DNA from: Beaufortia kweichowensis
Taxonomy: Eukaryota > Chordata > Actinopteri > Cypriniformes > Gastromyzontidae
NCBI GenBank assembly: GCA_019155185.1
Contig: CM032815.1
Location: 9,557,001 to 9,621,000 of the forward strand
Direction of reading: 5' to 3'
Length of the DNA stretch: 64,000 bases
The position numbers and the translations under genes were made by a program. Each line of letters opens with the position of its first letter. Position 1 is the stretch's first letter. Positions 46,450 to 59,688 of this stretch are shown piece by piece. The notes below the pieces were generated by a model that saw only the letters and a program-made list of their open reading frames with translations, made no database searches and was not told the origin of the DNA.

Positions 46450-47499
46450 TAAAAGTCATTCCCATAATGTAACGCAATGTTTCCTTTAGGTTTTGCATGG
46501 TGATTCCTATTTGTATGCTGCTTCTATTTAGCTTGTGTATGAAGTTTATAGACCATTAGAATGTTGCCTTAGAAGGCGGTTGCCTTTGTAGGGAACAGGC
46601 AGCTCACTAGGTTTTTGGAACGGAGCCTGGCAGTTATACATTAATATTCAGTGCTTATGGCTTGTCATATCACACCTGGTTAAGAGACAGTGTATAAAAG
46701 TGATGTGATCCAGGATTAGAAGACGTGCCGCATTCACAACCAAAAACTATTTTTAAGTATCAAGCTCGATATTATCCAAACCGACGTGCTCCGCTACCAG
46801 TTCAAAACAATTAAATATAACTCGCCAAGGCGTTAAATGGTGCAGTTAGCAAACACCTCCTGTATTCCAACATACAAAAATCACATCAAAGGCCAATTGT
46901 TACTTTACTGAAAGGTTATACGTGCAAAAATAAAGCTTGTGACACACCATCTGTTTACCTTGAAATAGAAACTATAGCAACTACACATTCAAGGAGCTGA
47001 GGAAAAGTGTTTTTTCTTTGTTGTTATTTTGCCAAGTATTTTTCTCACGTTATCCATTATTTATGTCTTAAAACGTAATTGCTGTATTTGTTGTAAAAAC
47101 ACTGCTTGAACCTTGTAGCGATCCAACCGAGTGAAAGTTTTGGTTAAACAGCATCCGTGCTGATAAACAGCGGGGGTTCATCGTGTAACCTTATTAGCAT
47201 TTGAAAAGAGATTTAATAAAGTCATGAAGGATATTTTACAACAGTAAATAAAGCCCTGTGACAACCTTTATTATTTAAGCTTGTACTTTTTCTAAAACAA
47301 CGGTTTAAAAACATGCTTAAAAATAATAAATGTAGTTATTTCTAAAGTTAGAAAGACATTATAAGACATTATAAACTCCAGACCAATCATGAATAGTTAA
47401 GAAAGTTTTGTCAGACTGTTAAAACATAATTATGCAGATAACTGATGGATAACTTTTTTACATTTTTATTTAAACCAACTTCAAGGTAAACATTTTATC
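46450..47499. other. Intergenic, nothing specific recognised
   Basis: Non-coding. Some GC-balanced sequence at 46560-46800, without features I can name. Confidence 0.4.
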
Positions 47500-47959
47500 A
47501 TGTATAATACCAGTCAAAAGTTTATTGTCACATGACTGCAATGTTAATTAAATAGTTTTTTCATGAATGACTTAAACTGAATAATGAATAAGCCAATAAG
47601 AGCTCAGAATAGGTGAGAAATCCTTTAATAGAGTTCAAAAAGGTAAGAGCTAAGAAGCTTCAGGAAATGCCAAGATAACATTTCTGGAAAATTTAGATTT
47701 ATTTAGATTTTTTATTCACAAGACAATTTCCAAAGTTACATTTGTGTTATTCCATAGTTTTTATGAGTTTATTATTCTGTAATATTTTTAGAGAATTAGG
47801 CTATTTCACTATTAACTATACTGTATATTGATGGAAATATCTTAGACTCAAGAATTTATTGTCAAGAATTTCAAGAATTTATTGTTACTCACATTTATTG
47901 TCACATTTTGTTACATTATAACAATAAACATAAAGAAAAAAATGTAATGTTAATATTGC

Positions 47960-48050
47960 ATGTATGTATGTATGTATGTATGTATGTATGTATGTATGTA
48001 TGTATGTATGTATGTATGTATGTATGTATGTATGTATGTATGTATGTATG

Positions 48051-48056
<6 letters not shown>
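47960..48056. repeat. (TATG)n microsatellite, about 24 units
   Basis: Uninterrupted tetranucleotide run. Tyr-Val-Cys-Met or Ile-His-Thr repeats across it are not genes. Confidence 0.97.

Positions 48057-48131
<75 letters not shown>
48056..48131. repeat. (TA)n microsatellite, about 37 units
   Basis: Pure TA run directly following the TATG run; prone to cruciform extrusion and to length errors in assemblies. Confidence 0.97.
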
Positions 48132-48133
<2 letters not shown>

Positions 48134-48222
48134 CAGAATAATAAACTCATAAAAACTATGGAACAACACAAATGTAACTTTGGAAATTGTCTTGTGAATA
48201 AAAAAAATCTAAATAAATAAAT

Positions 48223-51200
48223 AAATATGTATATATATATATGGCATCAGAAATTAGACAAAACAAGCTGCCTGGTTTCCATTTTGACCCAGAAGTCTTT
48301 AATAAATGAGGCCTTATAGACATCCAACTTCACAAAGCCATTTCTATTATATATAGCATTCTGTTTCCAAGTGTTTATGTAACCTGTTGTTTTGGCTTTT
48401 CTGGCTTTAAAAATTGAAAAGAGAGAATAAAAATGTAATCCCATAACCTTCAGCCTTCTCTTATCATCACTATATGGAGGATGCAGTAGACCGGTTCAGT
48501 GAGTTAACTTTCCTCTATTCACCAGCCGTGATGTATTGTCATTTCCAATACAAAACATTTTTCATACCCATTCATTTTCTCCCTTTTTTTCTGGTTTGAA
48601 ACATGATGAACATTTCTCAGCGGTATATGATGGTGGCATGATTCTATTGCTCTTTAAGCCTAAAATAAAGTCATTTTAATGAGCAGTGGATTTAATCTAT
48701 AGCCCATGTCTGAGTACTAAATGTCAAGAGAATGCAACTCAAAATTAATTGATAGGAACCGATCAGTGTACATGACACTCGCTCTATTGTCAAATGTTTA
48801 AAGTTGATGCCTATCCTTGTGCATTCATATAGTATATATAAATATAAATGTATTTATGCAAATACTGCATGTAAAACAAATGCCCTCATTGTTCTGTATA
48901 ATCCTCTTCCACACAAAAGGGATTGCGACTTGGTTTATGTCTACATGTGGATTTTGTCTTTCAGTTTAAAGAAACAAAAGGTTTGATTAGGACTTAAGGT
49001 TCACTTAACTGTGTTGAGTGATCAGTGTGTAGGGTGTAATTCATCACGTACATATTACTAGGGCTAAAGATCGTCTCTTGAATTCAAACTAGAATATGTG
49101 CAACGTTTAGCAGCTTAGATTTACAAGAAACTTTCGCACAGCATGCTTGCGTCTCTAATATAAGTGCTGTAGATGTCTTACTGTACCGTTCTGTCCATTT
49201 CCATTTACATCTTGATTCCCTATACCCCGCTCTGCGTAAAATGTGTGAATCAAATGATCACTCTATGATTGTCCTCCAACATCTTTTGCGTCTATCCCTA
49301 ATTAAAGTGCAGCGGTAGGAGACCAGGCTATTGAAGAACCTCCGAGGGTTCCCAGACAAACACAGCGGGTGACTCACAGCTGTTGTTGCATGGTGAATCT
49401 GTTTTTTAAATAACTGTATAATGAATGTGGCATGGATTTGAATCAAACCACGGACGTTTAGACTGTTGTGTAGGGCTTGTGTACCATCTGCTGATTCTTA
49501 TCAACCTTTCAGGACATTGTAAATAAAGATTTCAAGCATTTATAGATTTGGGGGCTTGACAGGCATGCAAGCTTTCTCGCTGAAAAGATGAACATTTCAT
49601 ATGTCAGAAATGTAACTGAATCTTTTTATTTTTGTATAGAGTAGGCGGTTTTGTCAAGTCAATTATTTGGCCAAGTCTTACGAAGGTTTAATCCATTTAT
49701 GAGGGAAAATGACACCCACTTCTAAAGAAATCTGTTCAGTTGAGAGGAGGAAGATTTTTTTCACCCATAAGGTTTTTTTTTTTTTAAATGTGGTATGCAA
49801 AGATCACATTGCTTTCCATGTTGCCTGAGGACAGCGCAACATAATTTTCATATTTCAAATACTTCTTTATTACAACATAAAATTTGATCAAAGGTGTCTG
49901 AACGGTTTAAAAAAGAATGTTTAAGAAATAAATATTATTAATTTAGTCAATTTCATCTGCTTCAACAAACGCAGGATGTTAGACAAAATGTTCCTTCTGC
50001 TTTTTATGATAGGAGTATACAATGTAATTTAATGATGATGAAAGTGGCCAGCGGATGGCAAAAAAACATTGTAAAACTTGTCAAAAGTTTTATGATGTTG
50101 ATTTAGCAAACATCCATTAAAGGTTAGTGCAACTACTTTAAATACATTTATTTAGGCTAATTCAAGCTTTTCCTTAAATTAAATAAGTGTAAACAAAGTC
50201 TTGCTAGTTATAAAAAGTTATTAGACTAGTTATTGCCTAATGTATTGCAACCCCTTAATCTCATTTATACTGAACGGTTCATAATTTTGTGATAGTCAAC
50301 ACATCTTTTTTTACTATACTACTTTTGTCTACAAAATGATTGCTTTAATTCAAAGCTTTTATGAACTTTTATGAACAAACAAAATGTAGTCAATCTTTTT
50401 ATGAGCTGTTATTATTGTAAGTGTTTCTGAAACATGTTTTTCTTATAAGAGACAAATCAAAGTGATTAAAAGCTCTCTATACAATGTCTAATTTCAAATG
50501 CTAAACAGGAGATCTGTAATGACCGTCTCAAGAACTTGTTAGAGGAAACAATTACTATTTAGTGAACAAAGAAAGTTAAGAAGTTGATTGAAGTTTGATT
50601 TAATACTATACAAGTAAAAATAGACACTTGCATTTCTATTCTTTGTTTTGGCTTTTTTAAAAGCCTTTGAATGTTTAAAATGTGAGGAAAATGTTTTTAA
50701 AGTGAAGCTATGTGGCACGTGGCGGTTCGTTGTGATTCAGTAAAGGAGTGGGTGATGTATACCTGCGTGCTCAGGATGCTGGCCTCACGCTGAGCAGACG
50801 CTCTGAACGTCTGCTAGTCATCAGTGAAAGCGTTACAGCATCATCATTATCCTATCAAACAGCCCTGCTAATGCTCTCCCACACTGCCTGTAATAGCACA
50901 CAGCGTTGAACATTTTGCCTGACGCTGTTGGGAAGAGGATTTGGATTTGTCTGATGTCACTGTGATCGTGTTTTTACACTGCGCACTGTGTTTTTAATGA
51001 GGTATTTAATGAAAATCAGAGAGGCGGGATCAAAATAATTATTGTTAATAATAATTTTTTTCTGTAGCTCTTGACATCTCAAAAAGGTCAAGAGCTTGAG
51101 TCAAAACTCAACACAGCACTCAGTTTAGTCCAGATGGATTTTCTGGATTTTATGGCACATGCAATTATATGTATCCAAATACTTGTAGGGGGTAGTGTGT

Positions 51201-54200
51201 ATTCTAAATATGTTTAAAAACATGCATGCATCCTAAAAAGATCTTTTCTCATTGGCAGTAGGCTAGCTGACTTCATCACGGATCAGCCCACGTGGCTTTA
51301 AAATAAAGAATAGCAAAGAAGAATAGTAAAGAAAAACAGTATTATTATGCAGGCATTTAAATATTGAATCACCAGCTACATGTGTCATTCAAAAGCTGAT
51401 CTATAAATGAACAGACATGTACCAAATAATAATTAAATGTCATTTAAATTAGAAGGAAATATTCACTTTAATTTGTCACGTAAAGATGTCAGATATATAT
51501 TATAATGAACTCTGAAAAACAATTCAATCAGCCACCCCTCAAATTAGCATGAAGACAGCTCAGCCGCTGACTGTCGCTCATCAGGGTTGCCAGATAATGG
51601 CAGAAAAACATGCAAAGTGACCTGAAACCTCCTATGCTGTAGCATAGACATTGCTTTTTAATAATATACTTAAACAATAAATGATCTTGCACACACAACT
51701 GTCTGTCTAACTTTAGAATAGGTCTCTCTTCTGCACTGACATTAATTATAATGTAAATAAAAAATAAAAATCTTGCCCACAACTGCCTACGTGAAGCCTA
51801 GCTTTATATGACCAGGATATGGTAAACATAATAGAAGGTGAGTAGCAAACTAAGATAAATGCTTTTTCAGGCGTTTTCTCATTGAAAACACTCTTTTCAA
51901 GCAGTGAATCTGTGAATGCACAACCTGATTGAAAACTGTTGGGTTATAGGAGGTCTATTTTATGTTCTGAATTACAGTTAAATGCAGTTTGTTGGTCACA
52001 ATAATCTACATGGGTAGAGCTGACTTTTGTTATTTATAGGCATGTTATTCTTTAGTAATGCCATAGAGTGCCACATCAATAGAAAAAATGATTACCAGTT
52101 GGTGATTCATGTGTAATTTTATTTTCTTTTAAAGACTCTAAACTTCAGTTAATGGTCTGCGACCACCTTAAAATGTGTGTTTTATGAAAACTTTTAAAGT
52201 AAAGTTTTAAAAGTTGAACTTAAAGGAATATGATAAATTGAATGATTAAATAATTGATTTTGGTATTAATTTGGCACAAACTTATAGAGTAGCAGGAATG
52301 CATGCTGTCATTAAAACAAAAAGTGAAACCTATATATATACAGTATATATATTCAAAATTCTGCTTGTTTTAATGTCATTTTATTACATTATGAATGTAA
52401 AATGTTTCACGTTGAGTTTACAGTGTAACTGTGCTGTATATGGTTGAACTGTGATGGACTCGGTTTCATTATATTCTATAATAACCATTAGAGGAAAGGT
52501 AAACCGCTTTAATGCTCAGTTCAGTGCTAGACACATGCCATGATTTACATACTAATGGATCTTTAATGGGTTTCATTTTTTTTAAATGAAGAAATCTGAC
52601 ACACGGGTGTATTGTTTTCATTAGTGTAAAGGATTGCAATTTGTATTTATATAAAAGTCATTTCAGGGATAAGTGTCCAGCTTTCCAATGGTTATGATTT
52701 GCATCTGTCTCTCCTACAGTGAAATGATTGTAGATATTTCTACAATGTTATTGAAACCAATTTTTCTTATTTGTTATAGTAATGATAAGATATCTGAATT
52801 GAATTCTGTGGAGGTTGCCTGAAATGCATTTAAATGCCTTGGCTTCTGGCTGTTTCATTATGATATCAATAGTGTGTAGATTTTTGTTCAGCGATATTCT
52901 CACGAAAACACTCCCATGAGTCTGAAAGCAGTATGTGTTGGCATTTCTAATAATTGCTCTGTTTAAGTGCTTTTCACTCCAAACAATGAAAGTCAATCGG
53001 GTGCAGATATTTAAAGCTCCAGTAGGGACAGAGGGGTAGAAATGTAATCCATACTTCCACTGGGTTAATCCAAATCTTTTGAGAAAAACAAACACATTAT
53101 AAGATGAGCAGTTATTTAGACTGTTATTCATTTGCAAATTATTCATGTACAGGTGGCCTAAATCAAAAATGGCAGCAGGTTGATATTACATCTCATTAAT
53201 TCTTGCATTTTGACACACAGGAACCAATAAGATTAAACAAATTCCCACCTTAATGTGACCATCTGATGTTCACTTTTCTAGCGGCCTTGTAGAGATGCTC
53301 TTCATGAAAGGATTCAATTGCTCACTTTTTTGATCCTGTAAGCTGTGCTCTTTTACCAATTTGCAAAAATGCTGTTTGGAATTTGCATTCTATTCAGAAG
53401 AATGGTATTAAAAAACAATATTAAAAATCAAATGCATGCATGCCACATATTTACTAATTGGTATCACACAAAAAACCGTAATCACTTAAAAATGTTCCTG
53501 GCATCATGTCTATTTCAAAACCGATAATATTTGTTGTGCATGAAAATTATCTTGATTCATTGCTCTTGCATTTGTAAACCTACAAGTTGCCTTGGCTTGT
53601 AATTTGAGTAATTCATTATCGTAAACAATGCAATGAACCTTTCTCACCCATTGGGATACATTAACAAATGAAGCAATCCCATAAAGACTTTTCTCTTTTT
53701 AAGCAATACTACATAAATTACCCAAGTGTAACCAATGTACGAACAGCAGAATCGTGTGCTGAGTGTTCGCTAAAAGACTGTTATGATTTTCTAGGTCTTC
53801 TAGATTCCCATCAGGGCTCCATTTACCTGCGCTTTTGGGAACAAAGAGCCTCGTGTTCCAGCGCTTGTGCCATTTATTAAACATTATTTTTGGACTTACT
53901 GTGAATGTAATAGCACCGTATATGGAAAAAAAATGCTTTAGTCTGCAGTATTTGAGGTAGCACAAAGTGGCTTTCAAACGAAGATCTCTGAAGAGGTCAG
54001 GATCTTTATAAGAAAAACATCTCTAGGGGACTGTATGATGGCAAACGGTGTCTTTCCATAGTCATTAGTGTAAAAGAGGAGTGCTGCCTGTAATGTTAAA
54101 CACAGACTCGAGAACAGCGCCCACAGTTTTACATTCTGGTTAGCTGCCACAATGTCAGACACCCTCTGATAACCCCCAGCATATTATCCATAAACAGTGT

Positions 54201-57200
54201 TTATCCAAATGTCAACAAGGCAGAGAATCAAGAACCGGCTATTATTTTTTCCTGTCAGCCATTATCTAGCTGGCAGGCACTGTCAGACACAGAGAAATCA
54301 ATTAGTATAGAAGATTCTGACAGTCGACTGTGTTGGACCTCATGGTGTCCCTGCTGATGGAAACAAACAAGGTCTAAGTTCTGACGACAGGCAGTCACGA
54401 CCCCTGTGTCTAAAAAATACATTTGTATGTGGTCTAGAACTCTAGAAAGATGGATTATGGACTGGAATTAAAATTGAGAATTAATTAGATTAAAAATGCA
54501 TCAGCTCTGTTAAAATCCTATGCAGATAAAAATACAGTTTGAAATCCTTAATTTGGCATGCAGTATATCTTCATAGAAGCCTGTATGATGTGGAGTTTGT
54601 TTTAACTGTTGAAAATACGTTCTATAAATGTTTAGCTAACATTCCCATTAGGTTATAAAAGGTTATTTCTTAATGCTTTAACATGGAAATGCACTATGTA
54701 ACATGGAAACGTTTGATATTTTTATTTTACTTCTTATATTAAAAAAATAAAATATTAAAAGTAAAATAAAAAGATTAAATTTTTTATTTTTTACTTCAAA
54801 GTAACTTTACATTCTTTATTATTTTTTTGTTTATGCTTATTCTTATGAAAATTTGTCAAATATTTATTCTTGAGTCCTTTTCATCAATGTATAGTTTTTA
54901 CAAAATTAAAGTGAATAGTGAAATAATGTTCCACCTGTGGAACGCTGACAGTTAACAGGTCAAATGTTCCACTGACAATGTCAGATTAACGTTTTAATAC
55001 CAAAGTTTTTAGAATGTTAAACAATGACATGTTGATAAAATGCTCTTTTATTGTTACTGCAAAAACATTTTTGATAAACGCCTTTGATAGGAGCCAAACC
55101 CGGTGCCCCTGCTGGTATATGCCGTAACTACATCATTTTCATTTTTGCAACCAGAATAACTTAATAACAAATGTAATGTAGTGCCTGTTTTTTTGGAGGG
55201 CTTTTAAAAGTGTGAATGGCTAGTGGAGGCTCCCTGACGGGTCTCTGGAGGAAGCTGTCACATTTTGATATGAGAAAAGCTTTTTATTTCGATTAACATG
55301 CACTTATGAATGATGCAACATAAGATCAGCAACATGCATTAAATAAACAGCTTGAATCTCATAGTTGGATTCACACTGGCCTCCTTTCTGTCTGGCTGGA
55401 TCCATATCTATAATTAGGTCCTTTTGGTTGTTAGAAGGTTGAGCTGTAATGCTTTTATCCATCCCCCCCACCTGCTGTGAATTTAGTGATGGAAGATGAC
55501 CGAAGTTGCGCGTGTACAGTAACAGCCAGTCCCTGGGGTATTAATGTAATAGTGCAGACAGTGTGGGCAACTCAGTCTTTGTGAAGACACAATCTCAGTA
55601 GGATGTGCTTTTTAAAATTCTTCAGGCTTGATGCTTTCTTTTCCTGCGGCCTTTTAAAAACTGTCCTTCTCAATGTCAGTGAAAGCAGTGTTGTTGTTTT
55701 TGGTCACTGAACAAAAAGACCATTGTGCTTTTAATTCATCATGCTGATGGAATTGATCAGATAGGTCTCTCTTCTTTATGATTGTGATCAACTGTAATTA
55801 ATGTAATTTGTTATTCACTTGAGAGTAAGAAGGGGTAGTGAACCTAGTAAAGCTATTACAACAGCTACCCTACATGCATACTGAAAAAACACATGCATGT
55901 CGGGTGACCTTGAGCTTGTCTGAAGCTCATCTAAATATGAGCTGCCTTTCATGAGAGAAATAACAATATTTTTAAGTATTTTTATTCTGCACATGATGTT
56001 TATAGATATTTTAGATAATTAAGTTTTTTTTTTTACGTCTTTTTATTTTAAGTGTTTTTATAATTACATTAACATTTATTCTTTTTTGTTTGTTTATGGT
56101 TATTGTTATGACAAGTCAAATCAAATAGGCTATTAAATCACATATTACAGAAGTATATTTAGTAGTACTGTAGGAATAAAACATTTATTTTTATTATCTA
56201 AAAATTTAGATTATAAATTAATTTATATTAATATTATATCAGTATTTAATATCACAAAAAATACATTGTAAAAAAGTGAAAATTTAAAATTAGTACCCTT
56301 AAGTCCTATTTTATTTCTTACGTTTAAAAGTGTCTTTTGTAAGTACACGTTTGACATATATTTACATTCATACATTTGGCAGATGCTTTTCTCCAAAGTG
56401 TTGCAACATTAATCATAAGCAAAATTAATCAAAGTGTTAACAATATTAATTATAAGCAGGACACAAATACAAATTCTGAAGGGCCCATAAAATGTCTTCA
56501 TGTTTAATAATGACCGTTTAATAATGAATTGTGTTCCAAATGTTTTTTTGTTGCAGAATGCTTACAATATCGTGTGCAATGTGTTTGGCAGTAAAGTTAA
56601 CTTGTAATTGCCCAAACCAGTTCCAGACTGTTGGAAATGTTGTGCAGCATTATGTGCAATGTTTGTGTGTGACAGTTTGCCTGTAATTGGCCAAACAACT
56701 GTTCCAGACAACTAAATGCAATGTCTAAAACAGCACCCTATCTAGATCAGAAATCGGTATAACTTCAGTACTAGCAAACCCAAGATAATCAAAAACAAAC
56801 ATAGAAAAAAGACATATGAATCGAAAATCACGCGTCAAGCAATAAAACTGCAGTAAAGTAGCTTTCCATGTTCATTATAGGTCTGGTTTTCTCTGACATA
56901 AATTTAAGCTGATGAAAATCTCTTGGCTCATCTTGTGTCCTTTGGAAGGTCACATGTTGGTCTATCTGGCTTTCCATATTAATGCATTTACCTTTAATCA
57001 CGTAGAGCCATATGCGTGTCTCATTCCGGGGACGAGCAATCGGGTGGAGAGCATTAGCGATTAAGCCTTTGACACGTGATGAGGCTATTAGGTCATGTAC
57101 CGGTTACTTCCATTTTGCCCTCTTCAGCTTGTTTTGTGTCTTTGCATCTTTTTTGCTATTATTTGATTAGCATCAGAGTTATTGCCTTCACAGTGTGGTG

Positions 57201-57859
57201 TACAGAGGGTGTTACGTTTGCTTGATCAATACATACAAGACAGCAACAGTGCAATGCAATTAATGTCTTCCCTGCTATTTCAGCAAGCTGTTGAGAGCTG
57301 TAAATATCCTCCTTTTTCCTCTGCCAAGTTTAGTTACCCCTCACCGCCCGTGATAATTTGTGTGTGTGTGTTTTTGTGAGCGTGCTTGCGCATCCAGTGC
57401 TGTCTTCTCACAGCGAAGGCGGAACACAGGCTGCATACGCCGTCTAATGCGACATTATTGTATTTACACCGCAAACTAGCTTTTCAGAATGTTGTGAAAT
57501 AACGTTAATATAAATTACAAATATAGACATGAAGAAAGACGTGATGGGTGAGAATTAAATTATATATACTATGGTGTTGTCATGACAATGTTTGCTTATT
57601 ATGAAGCAAAAATTGTTAAAAGTTATATCTTCCAAGTTTTGTCCTAACCAGCCATGGCCACAACTAGTGAGATATCACAACATACAGTCTTTCCACATAT
57701 ACGTCTTTCACATATCCACCAACGTATACTATGCCCTATGTTTCTGGGTGTTGGGTAGATCCAGTGACATCATACTGGTCCAAGTTTCCATCCACATAAC
57801 TTTACATCAAATATGCACCTGTCATCTGTAATTGTGTCACGTTGTATTGTAGTATTTAG
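48223..57859. other. Gene-poor intergenic stretch
   Basis: No gene recognised over about 9.6 kb. GC-balanced, repeat-free blocks at about 50730-50960, 54160-54340 and 57000-57130 are candidate conserved elements. A diverged direct repeat of about 85 bp (GCAATGTGTTTGG / GCAATGTTTGTGTG, each followed by TGTAATTG) lies at 56575-56725. A T-rich block lies around 54720-54910. Confidence 0.35.
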
Positions 57860-58186
57860 TAGGGGTGGGAATCTTTAGGTACTACGCGATCCGATTCCGA
57901 TTCTGGGACTCACGATCCGATTCCAAAACGATTCTTCATATAATTTTTTTGCAAATATGATAAATTTGCATTTTAAATAAATAAAGAGTTTTTATGGTTT
58001 TTGTTTATAGTTAGAATCTCTTTGACAGTATTCCCATCTTGAAGTTTAATTTTATTGCTTTTATTTTAACAAAGTTATATTCAGGATGAACAAGTTCTGA
58101 CATAGAATCGATTCAGAATCTTTGAGAATCGATTCAGAATCGTTAGAGAAAGAATCCCGATGCATCGATTTTTTTCTCCCACCCTA
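57860..58186. mobile_element. Miniature hAT element, copy 3 (327 bp)
   Basis: TIR TAGGGGTGGGA (right end one base shorter), perfect 8-bp duplication GTATTTAG (57852-57859 and 58187-58194). Nearly identical to copy 2, same orientation. Confidence 0.92.
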
Positions 58187-58466
58187 GTATTTAGTATTTA
58201 TTTGTTACAGATTTGTTGCTGGAATCACGTTGCATTGCCAGGTTAGGACATGGTGTAACATAGAATTGGGAGCTGGCAGAGAGCCTGCTTACAACAGCAT
58301 TAAGTCAGCCGGGTAAGGGCGCCTTAGGCACTTTTGTACAATATAGTGCTTGTTGCAGTATATATGTCATTCTGCAGTATATAACTTGATTTCAACTCAG
58401 TTGTTTGCTCTGCAGATATGTTAGATTCTCTACAGATGGTGTTTTTTGAAAAAAGATCAGAGTCAC

Positions 58467-58630
58467 GGTCTGGAGCCTGTGGGTGAGTGGACAGCGCTCC
58501 AGACACATATACAGCGCAACTGCGAGTTCGAATCCCGGCTCTGACGTCCTTTCCGAACCCGTTACCCTCTCTTCCAAAATAACTTTCTGTCTCTCTACAC
58601 TTTCCTATCGAAAAATGATAAAGGCAAAAA
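58467..58630 (+). mobile_element. tRNA-derived SINE, full length (164 bp)
   Basis: A box GTGGGTGAGTGGACAGCG and B box GAGTTCGAATCCCGGC are both intact. The 3' end is TGATAAAGGC plus an A tail. Direct repeats AAAAAAGATCAGAGTCAC (58449-58466 and 58631-58648) show target-primed insertion. It shares its tRNA-like head with the nested copy at 45608. It is not a functional tRNA gene: no convincing cloverleaf. Confidence 0.92.
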
Positions 58631-58648
58631 AAAAAAGATCAGAGTCAC

Positions 58649-59221
58649 TCATATGGTGCAGACAGAAATGACCAGTTATGAGAGCTTTGATTTTATCATG
58701 TTTATAATGTCACATGCTTATTAAAGGGATCCTCAAGGGAATAGATGTTATTTTCTCCAAACAATGAAAATCATAAACGTCTGGCGAAGGCACAGCAATG
58801 CTTTTTAATGTGTGACCCTCGAATCACAACGCATGTTATGATGAGTTGTAATCATGGAATATTTATGAAGCCCTGGGAGAATTATGGCGAGGGAAATAAT
58901 TGGCTTACATCAGCGTATCCAAAGCTTGAGTTGTTGTTTCAAAACAAATGGTTGTCAATTGGTTTTTCAACACTGATTATCACATCCACTTGCTTAATTG
59001 GGTTATACACACCAAATGCTTTGCATAAATCATAAACTAGTCATGACAGGATTTTTAGCGATGGACAAAATGTGTTAAATGTATGTGTGGTCATAATCCC
59101 TTTATGAAGACCCAGATTAGAAACCTTTTTATAAGATATACTGTATGAGCTATACTGGTGTACGTCAATTTGAGTAACTAATTAATGTAATACATTTATC
59201 ATTTTTTTATTAGATGACTCG
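58649..59221. other. Intergenic, nothing specific recognised
   Basis: Non-coding; the short ORF at 58745-59035 has no domain-like features. Confidence 0.45.
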
Positions 59222-59688
59222 TCAAATGTCAACCTTACTATGAAAAAAGGTCATTTCAATTAAATTTAATTAAAATTTTCAATTACATTTTTTGCAATTT
59301 TCATTTTTTTAGCATGATTTGTCATAGTTAGACGAGTGTCACTTTCAGAAGTGTTTCATTCATAACAGTCCATATTCTTCATGAGGAACACATGAAAATG
59401 AAATATTTTATGTTCTTTGAAGAGTCATCTCTTCTCTATTTGTTGGGTATTATTGCTTCTGGTTTGTGCATTTTATTGTACAGAAATCCTACAAAGTATG
59501 TTTATTTCTAATATTTTTTGTCACAACCATAATGCATGCTTATTTCCCTCCTTTTAAATAGAAAATGTGTTTGGACTGATATTTTTCTGATGTCTGGACT
59601 CTATGAACACAGGTTTTTATACAAATGTAAACAGACATACACATTTACTGCAAATGTCACATCAATTAATGCTGGACGTGCCTCTTAA
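59222..59688 (+). repeat. Dispersed ~0.5-kb repeat, copy
   Basis: Starts CAAATGTCAACCTTACTATG; shares AGAGTCATCTCTTCTC and AGAAATCCTACAAAG with 23159-23690; ends AATGCTGGACGTGCC. Confidence 0.65.

Larger units (their letters stand above)
47697..48217. repeat. 87-bp near-perfect inverted repeat
   Basis: Arms 47697-47783 and 48130-48217 are inverse copies with one substitution and a 2-base T-run difference. The spacer of about 346 bp holds both microsatellites. Confidence 0.92.
47500..48222. mobile_element. TIR-type element split by microsatellites
   Basis: Starts ATACCAGTCAAAAGTTT, like the CAGTACCAGTC element at 36563. It is interrupted by TATG and TA microsatellites, with an inverse copy of its last part on the far side (arms 47697-47783 and 48130-48217). 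The right TIR was not found. Confidence 0.55.

Noticed and set aside
47908..48220. ORFs of Tyr-Val-Cys-Met and Ile-Tyr repeats
   Set aside because: Readings of the TATG and TA microsatellites.
52748..53146. 132-codon minus-strand ORF
   Set aside because: No domain-like composition, AT-rich codons, and no splice or start context; length is possible by chance in a 48-kb interval.
58472..58545. Possible tRNA gene (A and B boxes present)
   Set aside because: No convincing cloverleaf, an A-tail and flanking target-site duplications: it is a SINE head.
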